Part shown: piece by piece, positions 23,595 through 32,189 of the stretch
How positions within the stretch are numbered: position 1 is the first letter of the stretch
Layout of the letters: every line of letters starts with the position of its first letter
DNA from: Dysgonomonas sp. Marseille-P4677
Lineage (GTDB): Bacteria > Bacteroidota > Bacteroidia > Bacteroidales > Dysgonomonadaceae
Assembly (NCBI RefSeq): GCF_016652235.1
Contig: NZ_JAEPKU010000003.1
Location: forward strand, 54,866 to 118,865
Direction of reading: 5' to 3'
DNA: 64,000 nt
Translations under genes and position numbers: made by a program
Notes under the pieces: generated by a model
Seen by the model: only the letters and a program-made list of their open reading frames with translations
Databases searched by the model: none
Told to the model about the DNA's origin: nothing

Positions 23595-25376
23595 ATGAAA
23601 AAGAACTATATTTATTTTTTGATCCTTATTTGTGTAGGTATTTCATTTCTTTTATTTGGTGGATGCAAAGAACAAAGACCTATGAAAACCTGTGAAACTT
23701 TTGAAGAACTGCCCGACCCCACCTCCGATACACTTTCCGACTGGAGTAAAGCTCCATCAGGACTACAAGCATCATTGGTAAATATCGATACCAGATATAC
23801 AAAATCAGTATATCCCAATCTAAAAGAAACATTATCGACCAAGCTGACAGGATGGAAAGGAGAAAGATTATCGGCACAACTTCTCCTATGGAGTGTTGAA
23901 GATATTAAACAAATAGAATGCGAATTTGGAGATTTTGAATCACCAACTGCAACTCTCCCTGCCAATATTGCACAAGCACGTTTTGTTCGGTATGTCATGA
24001 CTGATATATTCGGTGAAGGTTGCGGACATCGTAAACCTGAGAATTTCCCTGCTTCACTGGTTCCCGACATGCTCGACAATCTTACTTGCTTCGATATCTC
24101 AGCAAAAACAGTACGCCCTGTGTGGCTATCTATCAATATTCCTGAATCTGCCATTGCAGGTACTTACAAAAGTAAACTGAAAATATTCGCTGAAGGAAAA
24201 GAATCTCATGAAATGGAAATAGAACTCAAAGTACAGAATAAAACTTTACCTCCTGCATCTGAATGGCCATATCACTTGGATTTATGGCAACATCCTTCGG
24301 CAGTAGCGCGAGCACAAAATCTTAAGTTATGGAGTGATGAGCATTTTGAAGCTATGAAACCATTGATGAAAATGCTAGCCAACGCCGGACAAAAAGTGAT
24401 AACAGCCACATTGAACAAAGACCCATGGAATAACCAATGCTTCGATCGCTATGAAGATATGATCCTATGGACAAAAAATGACGATGGAACTTGGATATAC
24501 GACTACACCGTTTTCGATAAATGGATTAGCTTTATGATACAAGAGGTAGGTATTACAAAAATGATCAACTGTTACTCTCTCGTTCCATGGAACAATGAAA
24601 TTCATTATAAAGACAGCAAAAGTGGAGAACTAATCAATGTGAAAGCCGACCCGGGTACTAAAATATTCGAAGATATGTGGACTCCATTTCTATTAGATTT
24701 CAAAAAACATCTCACAGAAAAAGGATGGATAGATATAACCAATATTGCAATGGATGAGCGATCACCGGAAATGATGTCTGCTACAATCAAGTTGCTCCAG
24801 AAAGTTGCTCCGGAACTTGGAATCTCGTTGGCCGATAATCATAAAAGTTATAAAAAATATCCGTTTATACAAGATATGAGTGTCTCAGCAAATGCAAAAG
24901 TAGACTCTACTGATATCCAATATCGTCAGGAGAAAGGCTATGTTACAACTTTCTATGTGTGCTGTGCAGACAAATTTCCAAATATGTTCACCTGCTCCGA
25001 ACCAATAGAAGCTGTTTATAGTGCATGGTATGCCACAGCTGCCGGCTATGATGGGTTTTTACGTTGGGCTTATAATTCATGGGTTGAAAATCCATTAACC
25101 GATTCACGCTTTAGAACATGGCCGGCTGGAGATACATATATCGTTTATCCCGAGGCCCGTAGTTCTATTCGATTTGAACGGCTGATAGAAGGCATTCAGG
25201 ATATTGAGAAAATTCGTATTCTAAGAAATGAATTAAATGAAGCGAAGTCAGACGAAGCTCTGAATAAACTAAACAGATTAGACAGTGAAGTTTCCAAATT
25301 CAATACAATTACACCTGAGAATCCAATAGGGATGATCCACACAGCAAAAGCTCTAATTGAAGAATTATCGGAATAA
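23595..25376 (+). CDS. GH123-like (DUF4091) lipoprotein glycosidase
   Basis: The 593-residue lipoprotein has a signal peptide with lipobox FGGC near residue 23. The N-terminal half (about 40-215) is beta-sandwich-like. The C-terminal half is a TIM-barrel-like DUF4091/GH123 domain with the adjacent acid pair D387-E388 in IAMDERSPEM, as in beta-N-acetylgalactosaminidases of GH123 where Asp supports the acetamido group and Glu is the acid. LRWAYNSWVENPL near the end is also typical. The substrate is probably a GalNAc-containing glycan, by family inference. The start is set at the ATG of the signal peptide; a longer frame upstream lacks one. Confidence 0.8.
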   Translation: MKKNYIYFLILICVGISFLLFGGCKEQRPMKTCETFEELPDPTSDTLSDWSKAPSGLQASLVNIDTRYTKSVYPNLKETLSTKLTGWKGERLSAQLLLWSVEDIKQIECEFGDFESPTATLPANIAQARFVRYVMTDIFGEGCGHRKPENFPASLVPDMLDNLTCFDISAKTVRPVWLSINIPESAIAGTYKSKLKIFAEGKESHEMEIELKVQNKTLPPASEWPYHLDLWQHPSAVARAQNLKLWSDEHFEAMKPLMKMLANAGQKVITATLNKDPWNNQCFDRYEDMILWTKNDDGTWIYDYTVFDKWISFMIQEVGITKMINCYSLVPWNNEIHYKDSKSGELINVKADPGTKIFEDMWTPFLLDFKKHLTEKGWIDITNIAMDERSPEMMSATIKLLQKVAPELGISLADNHKSYKKYPFIQDMSVSANAKVDSTDIQYRQEKGYVTTFYVCCADKFPNMFTCSEPIEAVYSAWYATAAGYDGFLRWAYNSWVENPLTDSRFRTWPAGDTYIVYPEARSSIRFERLIEGIQDIEKIRILRNELNEAKSDEALNKLNRLDSEVSKFNTITPENPIGMIHTAKALIEELSE

Positions 25377-25393
25377 TTTTCATTCTGAAATAG

Positions 25394-25434
25394 AAAAAAG
25401 GGTGTGCACAATTATTGTAAGCACACCCTTTTTT
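25394..25434 (+). terminator. Terminator of the GH123-like gene
   Basis: AAAAAAGGGTGTGC (25394-25407) pairs perfectly with GCACACCCTTTTTT (25421-25434), 17 bases after the stop. Confidence 0.9.
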
Positions 25435-25587
25435 AACAACTACCATACTATAACCTAAAGCGGTAAAAGAAGTCATCCAGCACCTAGTAAATTATACAAC
25501 TGAAACAAATAATCCTATGTATAGACAAAAGGAATAAATCATTGAAATTATCTATAGCTAATATCTCTAAATGCTCTTAGAATTATC

Positions 25588-25595
25588 TAATTTTG
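25588..25595 (+). promoter_or_regulatory. -7 box of the secreted two-gene unit
   Basis: TAATTTTG fits TAnnTTTG, 44 bases before the ATG at 25640. No clear -33 element is seen. Confidence 0.4.
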
Positions 25596-25639
25596 CGGTC
25601 ATTTTGAATTAAAAACAGGGAAAACTTCAAACTACAACT

Positions 25640-26335
25640 ATGATCCAGAAAGAGATTAAGAAGAAGCTTTGTTTCTTCAGAACAACATCATTTGTTATTA
25701 TCTTTTATTTCTTTGTAACAACTATAGATGCACAGATAACTATTGGCTCAAACATTCCTCCGGGAAAAGCGGCAATACTAGACTTAAAAGAGCTCTCCAC
25801 TTCAGAAAATGAGATCACTGCATCTAAAGGTCTCCTATTGCCACGTGTAGGCTTATTAAACATTCACAGCCTGGCCCCTCTCGTTTCCACAGACGAAGAA
25901 GACTATGAAACACTAAAGATCAGTCACAAAGGCTTGGTCGTTTATAACATAAATGTACAAGAGAATCAAAACCTAACTCAAGGAGTTTACACATGGAATG
26001 GTTCTAAATGGAAAAAATCAGCAGGCTATAGAGACACTAGAGATTTTTTCTATATGCCTTCGATACCAATTAATACTACTGAACCAGGAACAAAAACACT
26101 CGATTTATATACCTTATACAAGAATCAATTTAGTTCACCAAAATCGATAAGTGAAGGAGCTCCCGCTAGTATTCCTTTTTATGCGAATGCTACTGACTTA
26201 TATTATTATGTAACAGATTATGATGCCACAGTCTTCTCTAATGTATCTATTTCAGCTAATGGCATAATGACATACACGATCATCAATGCAGCTTCAAGCT
26301 ATTCATACATAAATATTGTATTTTTAATAAAATAA
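25640..26335 (+). CDS. Secreted protein with an ITIGSN...LDLKE N-terminal module, unknown
   Basis: The 231-residue exported protein has a hydrophobic signal segment ending near IDAQ (residue 31). Its N-terminal module (ITIGSNIPPGKAAILDLKE, later GLVVYNINVQ and GVYTWNGSKWKKS) is clearly related to that of the 534-aa protein at 16580. The rest differs: a region with FYMPSIPINTTEPG, IDLY/LDLYTLYKNQF and a Tyr-rich DLYYYVTDYDATVF stretch, ending in a short hydrophobic tail. It is followed after 17 bases by the lectin-like gene. It probably lies at the cell surface or is released; the function is unknown. Confidence 0.65.
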   Translation: MIQKEIKKKLCFFRTTSFVIIFYFFVTTIDAQITIGSNIPPGKAAILDLKELSTSENEITASKGLLLPRVGLLNIHSLAPLVSTDEEDYETLKISHKGLVVYNINVQENQNLTQGVYTWNGSKWKKSAGYRDTRDFFYMPSIPINTTEPGTKTLDLYTLYKNQFSSPKSISEGAPASIPFYANATDLYYYVTDYDATVFSNVSISANGIMTYTIINAASSYSYINIVFLIK

Positions 26336-26352
26336 TAAATCAGAGATAAGTT

Positions 26353-27933
26353 ATGTGTAATATTCTGATAAGCAGGAAGAAATCCTTCTTGCTTCTTGTC
26401 TTTACATTTTTTGTTATATGTAATATAAAGGGGCAATTGTATGGAGATTTTCCTTACGAAGAACGTTTTGACAAACAAACAAAACCAATAGATATATCAT
26501 TACCCGTTCCAGGTAATGTAAACTATTCTAATAGTGCCACATTCACACTCAATGGACTAAGATTAACTGAGGCTAAAACCCAACAATTTGGAGCAGTTTT
26601 TGTCAATAACAGACAATTCAGTTCTGTCAATGGTATACAGATCGAATTTGAATATTCTATGTATGGAGGAAATGGAGGAGCCGATGGTTTTACTTTTTTC
26701 CTTTTCGATGCTTCTGTAGCCAACCCTACCATTGGAGCGGTTGGTGCCGGTTTAGGCTACTCTTATAATAGAGCGACTGACGACCACCCCGGTTATAGAA
26801 ACAAAGGACTCTCCGGTGCATATTTGGGAATCTCCTTCGACAACTATGGTAATTTTAAACAAAGGAGATATCAAGGAGAGGCACTAGTGAATGGTATAAA
26901 TTGGACATCGTCTGCTTTTTCATCAATTAATTATAAAAGTCATGTCACACTGAGGGGAGCTAAAGGAAAGGTAATTAATTCTGCCATATCTATGGAAAAT
27001 ACTTCAGGACTTAGTGATGGCTATACGGGTTACCCTGTGCTAATCACACAAACAACATCCGGATCTCTTTTGAATAATAGGAAGGGAATAATATTAAATA
27101 CTGATGGAACTTACTCCACTTTTTCAGGTTATTCCGGGAACTTTGAACTTGGAAGTAGTGGCTATACAACAGATCCATTAAACTCGAATTATAGAAAAGC
27201 CATTATAAAGATGTATCCTCATATTGATGGGGGATTCCTTATAACTGTGCAAATCCAACATGGTTCGACTATAACAACCGTGATAGATAATTATCATTAC
27301 AGAACTAGTGTAAATTATATTGAAAATACGATTGTTCCTTATGGCGACTATTGGGGATCAACAAATTATGCTGCATACAGTGCTACATACAATATAGATG
27401 CTTCAATACCCCAATTTCTTAAATTTGGATTTTCAGCCTCTACAGGAGCTTATACTAATTATCATTACATCCGAATGGTCAAAATAACATTACCGAGAGC
27501 AGCTGAGGCATACAATGATTTTGTACAAACTTATTCAGGTATTTCAACTACAATAGATGCACTGACAAATGATCTCGGATATACAGACATTGTATCTCAG
27601 AATCAAGAAGGAAATAGTATTAATCTGGACAAATCTACATTTAAGTTTATAAATAACGACAATGTAGTTTCTACAACACCATATGAATATAATGAACCGG
27701 GCGTTGGAGTATGGAAATATAATCCAACAACAGGGTTAGTCACTTTCACATCATTGCCTTCCTTTATCGGAACAGCAACAATCAACTATTCAATAAAAGC
27801 AGGCAAAAATGGAGAACTGCCGTATGCCGATGAGGCCTATCGTTCTCTTCCGGCATCAATAACTGTTGTGGTTGAAAAGGCTATAAATACACATGTAATT
27901 TCCAATAGATTTATACAGCCTACTATCAAGTAA
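26353..27933 (+). CDS. Secreted L-type-lectin-like protein
   Basis: The 526-residue exported protein has a signal peptide ending near IKGQ (residue 27). Residues about 30-380 resemble an L-type (legume/ConA-like) lectin domain: AVFVNNRQFSS, then GGNGGADGFTFFLFD carrying the metal/sugar-site Asp, GLGYSYN, LSGAYLGISFDNYG and a late FGFSASTGAYTNYHYIR. Residues about 390-510 look like a bacterial Ig/cadherin-like module (TIDALTNDLG...IGTATINYSIKAG). A sugar-binding surface or adhesion role is inferred. It is the second gene of a two-gene operon closed by a terminator. Confidence 0.7.
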   Translation: MCNILISRKKSFLLLVFTFFVICNIKGQLYGDFPYEERFDKQTKPIDISLPVPGNVNYSNSATFTLNGLRLTEAKTQQFGAVFVNNRQFSSVNGIQIEFEYSMYGGNGGADGFTFFLFDASVANPTIGAVGAGLGYSYNRATDDHPGYRNKGLSGAYLGISFDNYGNFKQRRYQGEALVNGINWTSSAFSSINYKSHVTLRGAKGKVINSAISMENTSGLSDGYTGYPVLITQTTSGSLLNNRKGIILNTDGTYSTFSGYSGNFELGSSGYTTDPLNSNYRKAIIKMYPHIDGGFLITVQIQHGSTITTVIDNYHYRTSVNYIENTIVPYGDYWGSTNYAAYSATYNIDASIPQFLKFGFSASTGAYTNYHYIRMVKITLPRAAEAYNDFVQTYSGISTTIDALTNDLGYTDIVSQNQEGNSINLDKSTFKFINNDNVVSTTPYEYNEPGVGVWKYNPTTGLVTFTSLPSFIGTATINYSIKAGKNGELPYADEAYRSLPASITVVVEKAINTHVISNRFIQPTIK

Positions 27934-27995
27934 ATACTTCGAAAAAAATACACATCACTCCCTCGAACTTTTTTATTGAAGGGAAATAAAATAGA

Positions 27996-28030
27996 AAGCT
28001 CAAGATCCAATACCTTGAGCTTCAATTTTT
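27996..28030. terminator. Bidirectional terminator after the lectin-like gene
   Basis: AAGCTCAAG (27996-28004) pairs with CTTGAGCTT (28014-28022) and is followed by CAATTTTTATTTTT. It lies between convergent genes. Confidence 0.75.
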
Positions 28031-28502
28031 ATTTTTTCAAAAGCACCTTATCTATCGCTTCTTTCAAATTCGTTTTTGGTATAGCACCCTGTGCCATTTG
28101 TGGTTGTTCTCCCCCCATTGGCACAAATAATAAACTAGGAATACTTCTTATACCAAATAAAGCAGCTAACTCTTGTTCTTCCTCTGTATTTATCTTATAA
28201 ATATAGATTTCTCCTTCATATTCAGCAGCCAGTTCTTCCAATACCGGAGCAATTGCTTTACATGGCCCGCACCAATCGGCATAGAAATCTATCAGGGCAG
28301 GCTTATCTCCAAGATATTTAAACTCACCCGGAGTTGTTTCATAGTTAGCTACTTTTTTGAGAAAGTCTATTTTATTTAAATGTATTGTTTTCATTTTATT
28401 CTCTTTTTTAATTGATTCTGTTGATTGACCTTTATTTGTCTGTCCGTTGCAAGAAACGAATGCAAATAATGCAATAAGCAAAACGAGTGAAATTTGTTTC
28501 AT
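28029..28502 (-). CDS. Thioredoxin-fold lipoprotein
   Basis: The 157-residue protein has a lipoprotein signal with lipobox FVSC (Cys18), a polar linker (19-36), and a full thioredoxin domain with C78-G-P-C81 and the cis-Pro loop RSIPSLLF. WCGPC is the cytosolic-thioredoxin motif, yet the lipid signal places it on the periplasmic side of a membrane. It is the last gene of the MarR/CoADR locus, eight bases after the small lipoprotein. It probably reduces extracytoplasmic disulfides or persulfides; the reductant is not evident. Confidence 0.9.
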   Translation of the reverse strand: MKQISLVLLIALFAFVSCNGQTNKGQSTESIKKENKMKTIHLNKIDFLKKVANYETTPGEFKYLGDKPALIDFYADWCGPCKAIAPVLEELAAEYEGEIYIYKINTEEEQELAALFGIRSIPSLLFVPMGGEQPQMAQGAIPKTNLKEAIDKVLLKK

Positions 28503-28510
28503 ATTTTCTT

Positions 28511-28666
28511 TTATTCTTTAATTTCTTCTTTAGAAATTTGTCTGGCACCTGTCTGGCAATAACCACTTACACAGCAAGATGAAAAAACGGACATTAATAG
28601 CATTACAAATATTATGCCTTTAATGAGATTAGATAAATGGAATTTAGATATTGTTATCCTATTCAT
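28511..28666 (-). CDS. Tiny Cys-containing lipoprotein-like peptide
   Basis: The 51-residue product has a hydrophobic helix (about 15-30) ending in SVFSSCC, a plausible lipobox, followed by VSGYCQTG and a short acidic tail. Three cysteines sit within eight residues. The start at 28666 overlaps the DUF6132 gene by eight bases; a longer frame upstream would overlap it further. Its place between DUF6132 and the thioredoxin lipoprotein suggests a small envelope factor of the same pathway. No family is recognised. Confidence 0.55.
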   Translation of the reverse strand: MNRITISKFHLSNLIKGIIFVMLLMSVFSSCCVSGYCQTGARQISKEEIKE

Positions 28667-28871
28667 TATTAGCCCCTTTCTTAAATAGGCTAAATAATAA
28701 TCCACCCATAATTACTCCCCAAGCGATACTATTTACAGGTGATGCTGTAATAGGACATGTACCACTACTACATCCGATAAAGTACCAGTATAAATAACCT
28801 GTTATACCTCCGGAGATTGCACCAACAAGATATGTCCAGTTTCGCTTAAGTATAGTTAATAATTTTTCCAT
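28659..28871 (-). CDS. DUF6132-family small membrane protein
   Basis: The 70-residue protein has two hydrophobic segments (about 13-32 and 47-63) with a short loop containing CSSGTCPITASP, a conserved Cys-x4-Cys motif of small YtfL/DUF6132-like proteins seen near rhodanese and sulfur genes. It starts 63 bases after the CoADR fusion gene. Two facing cysteines near the membrane could carry sulfur or a disulfide; this is inference. Confidence 0.7.
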   Translation of the reverse strand: MEKLLTILKRNWTYLVGAISGGITGYLYWYFIGCSSGTCPITASPVNSIAWGVIMGGLLFSLFKKGANNE

Positions 28872-28934
28872 TGTTCAAAGATAACGTAAATATAATATTA
28901 TCAAATAAATACAACCATATTTAGCATAAGCTGA

Positions 28935-31376
28935 TTAAATAAACAGATTCACATTTGCGTTTTCTGCTCTATCGAGATAAGCCGCTACACCTCCAATCGT
29001 AATGTCATCCATTAGCTCTTCTTTTTTTATTCCCATCACATCCATCGACATAGAACAGGCTATAAATTCGACTCCATTATCTTTGGCTTGTTGCATAAGA
29101 TTTTCGAGGCTATCTATATTCTTATTCTTCATTATCATCCGCATCATTTTACTGCCTAAGCCTCCCATATTCATCTTGGATAAACTAAGGTTCTTACTAC
29201 TAGACGGGAGCATAAAACCGAACATTTTGCCCATAAGATCTTTTTCTACTGATGGCTTCTTTGTCTTCTTAATAACATTCAACCCCCAGAAAGTAAAGAA
29301 TATACTAACTTTTTTACCTGAAGCTGCAGCACCATTAGCAATAACAAAGGAGGCCAATGCCCTATCCAAATCATCACTAAATACCACTAACGTCTTATTA
29401 TCTCCACCTGCAATACCTTTTTCAGCATTTGTTTTTGCCTGCTTTTCTATAGTCGCCGTTATTACACCTCCCGAGTTATTTATCCCCAATACTTTAGCTC
29501 CTACCATACGAGACCAACCATTAAGATCTTCGCTAAAAGCCTGATCTGTTACCTTTATTTCCAGACGATCGCCGTATTCGATTTGGTCATAATTCTTTTT
29601 CAGTTGCATTATAGGCCCGGGGCATTGCAGGCCACATGCATCTATAGCTATTGTTTTAACATTTGTAAATTGCTTCACTACACCATCATCCTCAATGGAA
29701 GTTTCGCATGCAACCGCAGGACTATCATTCTCAGAAGCACAAGAGTAAGTTTTATATCCTCCCGAAAGATTATAAACATTCTTATAACCATGTTGCATCA
29801 ATATTCTAGAAGCAGTATATCCTCGAAGCCCTACTGCGCAGTAAACAATTATAGTTTTGTCTTTCGATATTTCGGCTAAACGTTTGCGTATATCATCGAC
29901 AGGTATATTTACAGAACCTTCTATATTACCAAACTCATGCTCTTCAGGTGTACGAACATCTATTAGAAGAACTTTCGATTTTTCAAAATCATTCAATTGA
30001 TTCCACTGAATAACATTTACTTTTCCATTTAGGATATTGTCTGCTACAAATCCGGCTATATTTACGGGATCTTTTGCAGATGAATATGGAGGGGCATAAG
30101 CATGTTCTATTTCTTGGAGGTCATAGATCGTACCTCCCTTCTTTATTACTTGAGCAAAGAGGTCTATACGTTTATCTACTCCGTCGAAGCCAACAATCTG
30201 TGCACCTAAGAGCTTGCCATCCGTCGGTGAAAAGTTTATTTTTATTGATAAAGGTAAAGCATTCGGATAATATCCGGCATGTGAACTTCCATGTGTATAT
30301 GATGCAATGTGAGGAATATTTTCTCTGTCAAGCAATTTGGAAGACGCTCCAGCAGCTGCTACTGTAAGATCAAAAACTTTTGCAATAGAAGTACCTATTG
30401 TTCCGGTATACTTGTATTTATTTCCTCCTATAATATTATCAGCTACAATACGAGCCTGTTTATTTGCAGGTCCGGCAAGAGGGATCAACGAATGTTTACC
30501 TATAACCGGATTAAATACTTCAACCGCGTCTCCCAAAGCATATACATTCTTATCAGATGTAGTCATATAATCGTCTACTTTGATTCCACCCAAAGCCCCG
30601 AGTTCTAGCTTTGCCTTTTTTGCCAGCCCTACTTCAGGACGTACTCCAATACTTAGAATAACCATATCAGCTTTCAGTTCACCACTGTTCTCTGTTTTTA
30701 TTTTTATCTGGTTATCTTCCGATTCGAATCTGATAACGCTTTCTCCCAAATAAAGATTGACTCCTTTTTGCTTTAGTTGCTGGTGAACAATTGCAGCCAT
30801 TGCAAAGTCAATCGGAGCCATTACCTGATTGCTCTTCTCCACAACAGAAACTTTTATACCTGCATCATGTAGATTTTCTACCATCTCTAAACCTATAAAT
30901 CCACCACCAATAACTACTGCCGATTTAGGCTTATTATTATCTATATAAGTCTTTATTTTATCCATATCAGGAACATTGCGCAATGAAAATATGCGTTTAT
31001 CTTCTATCCCGATAAGTGGAGGTTTAATCGGTTCTGCACCGGTGGATATGATCAACCTATCATAACTTTCAGTATAAGTTTCATCTATCGAAATATTTCT
31101 TACTGTTACAGTCTTATTTTGTGTGTCGATGTCAACCACTTCCGACTGCACCCTTATATCAATATTAAATCGATTAATAAAACCATTAACAGTCTGAACG
31201 AAAAGCCTATCTCGTTCACTAATAGCACCTCCTATATGATAAGGCAAGCCACAATTGGCATATGAAATATATTCGCCCCGTTCAAATAAAACTATCTCAG
31301 CACTTTCATCCGCTCTTCTTAGCCTTGCAGCAGTTGTTGCGCCTCCGGCAACTCCTCCTATTATAAGTATTTTCAT
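28935..31376 (-). CDS. CoA-disulfide reductase-rhodanese-TusA-DsrE fusion
   Basis: The 813-residue cytosolic protein joins four modules. Residues 1-440 are an FAD/NAD(P)H disulfide reductase of the CoADR type (GGVAGGATTAARLRR at the start, active Cys42 in YANCGLPY). Residues 455-550 are a rhodanese domain with C513-A-V-G-L-R. Residues 575-645 are a TusA/SirA domain with C581-G-L-Q-C585-P. Residues 655-813 are a DsrE/F-like domain with Cys774. All active cysteines are present. Such fusions reduce CoA persulfide or polysulfide and relay sulfane sulfur. A MarR gene precedes it by 57 bases. Confidence 0.92.
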   Translation of the reverse strand: MKILIIGGVAGGATTAARLRRADESAEIVLFERGEYISYANCGLPYHIGGAISERDRLFVQTVNGFINRFNIDIRVQSEVVDIDTQNKTVTVRNISIDETYTESYDRLIISTGAEPIKPPLIGIEDKRIFSLRNVPDMDKIKTYIDNNKPKSAVVIGGGFIGLEMVENLHDAGIKVSVVEKSNQVMAPIDFAMAAIVHQQLKQKGVNLYLGESVIRFESEDNQIKIKTENSGELKADMVILSIGVRPEVGLAKKAKLELGALGGIKVDDYMTTSDKNVYALGDAVEVFNPVIGKHSLIPLAGPANKQARIVADNIIGGNKYKYTGTIGTSIAKVFDLTVAAAGASSKLLDRENIPHIASYTHGSSHAGYYPNALPLSIKINFSPTDGKLLGAQIVGFDGVDKRIDLFAQVIKKGGTIYDLQEIEHAYAPPYSSAKDPVNIAGFVADNILNGKVNVIQWNQLNDFEKSKVLLIDVRTPEEHEFGNIEGSVNIPVDDIRKRLAEISKDKTIIVYCAVGLRGYTASRILMQHGYKNVYNLSGGYKTYSCASENDSPAVACETSIEDDGVVKQFTNVKTIAIDACGLQCPGPIMQLKKNYDQIEYGDRLEIKVTDQAFSEDLNGWSRMVGAKVLGINNSGGVITATIEKQAKTNAEKGIAGGDNKTLVVFSDDLDRALASFVIANGAAASGKKVSIFFTFWGLNVIKKTKKPSVEKDLMGKMFGFMLPSSSKNLSLSKMNMGGLGSKMMRMIMKNKNIDSLENLMQQAKDNGVEFIACSMSMDVMGIKKEELMDDITIGGVAAYLDRAENANVNLFI

Positions 31377-31433
31377 AATTTATATTATAAATATTTGTTA
31401 TTAGCAATTAAATAAGAAAAATAAAAGGAATAC

Positions 31434-31793
31434 TTATCCCAATATTTTTGAGATTTGCTGAGCTAGAGCTGATAAATCCATACCTTGCATCTGCATCTCT
31501 TTTGTCTTTTGTTTACCTTGTTCTGTAAGGGTAAATATCATTTGGCGCTTATCTTTTATCCCCATTTCACGCATAATATAACCTTTAGCCTCTACAGTAT
31601 TTATTACACGGGATACACGGGAATTAGATAGCCCGACAAAATCACATAACTCAGTTGCAGCTCTAGGTTTTCCATCCTTAAGGCAACAAAGAAGCATACC
31701 TTCATTGATAGTAATACCATTCTTCTCTGAAAACTCTTTTTCAAAGTTGTATAATATCTTATATATATCTTTTAATTGACAAATTGGTTCCAT
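31434..31793 (-). CDS. MarR-family transcriptional regulator
   Basis: The 119-residue protein starts at the ATG (MEPICQLKDIYK); a TTG upstream would add 11 residues but covers the repeat region. A winged helix-turn-helix occupies about residues 30-95: MLLCCLKDGKPRAATELCDFVGLSNSRVSRVINTVEAKGY, then the wing DKRQMIFTLTEQG. A CC pair and another Cys in the helix region could sense thiol or sulfur stress. As first gene of the locus it probably controls the CoADR fusion and itself, with sulfide or persulfide as a plausible but unproven signal. Confidence 0.85.
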   Translation of the reverse strand: MEPICQLKDIYKILYNFEKEFSEKNGITINEGMLLCCLKDGKPRAATELCDFVGLSNSRVSRVINTVEAKGYIMREMGIKDKRQMIFTLTEQGKQKTKEMQMQGMDLSALAQQISKILG

Positions 31794-32189
31794 GTATAAA
31801 TATTTGCTACTATTAAATATTTGCAAAGTAAATTATTTTATTGATAAAAACAAAATATATTATACTTTTTTTAGTTTGTCGATATTAACCAAAACTAAAC
31901 AAATACAGCCCAAAGTCTTAATATTGACGCAACAGATGAGAAACAAAAAACAAGGTACTTTACATCAAGAAAAAAATAATAACTATAAATGCAAAACAAA
32001 ATTCTATTATTATATACTATCTGTTTACACACAACAATTCGCTATTTCAGAATTGGAAACAACGAATGAAATCTTTATTTGGTAAATGGTAAAGGTTGTA
32101 CTTCACGCAAGAAGTAATATTGATTGATTTGGAAAGAAAAAGGATGAATCTAAGATTCATCCTTTTTTATATTAAGACAATTATATCAG
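31794..32189. promoter_or_regulatory. Regulatory region upstream of the MarR gene with an 11-bp direct repeat
   Basis: TAAATATTTGC occurs twice (31797-31807 and 31814-31824), 17 bases apart start to start, directly upstream of the MarR ATG. Each copy contains the self-complementary core AAATATTT, so each is a possible MarR dimer site. The rest to 32136 is AT-rich with no gene; a terminator lies at 32137-32168. Confidence 0.4.
32137..32168 (-). terminator. Terminator of the gltX-waaA-pgpH operon
   Basis: AAAAAGGATGAATC (32137-32150) pairs with GATTCATCCTTTTT (32154-32167) around a TAA loop, with A/T runs on both sides. It lies 22 bases past the Dabb stop. Confidence 0.85.

Noticed and set aside
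28511..28705. Possible frameshift between DUF6132 and the next gene
   Set aside because: Both frames give complete small proteins with their own starts; an eight-base overlap is normal coupling.
31794..32085. Plus-strand open frame upstream of the MarR gene
   Set aside because: Low-complexity AT-rich composition, no domain, and it overlaps the probable operator region.
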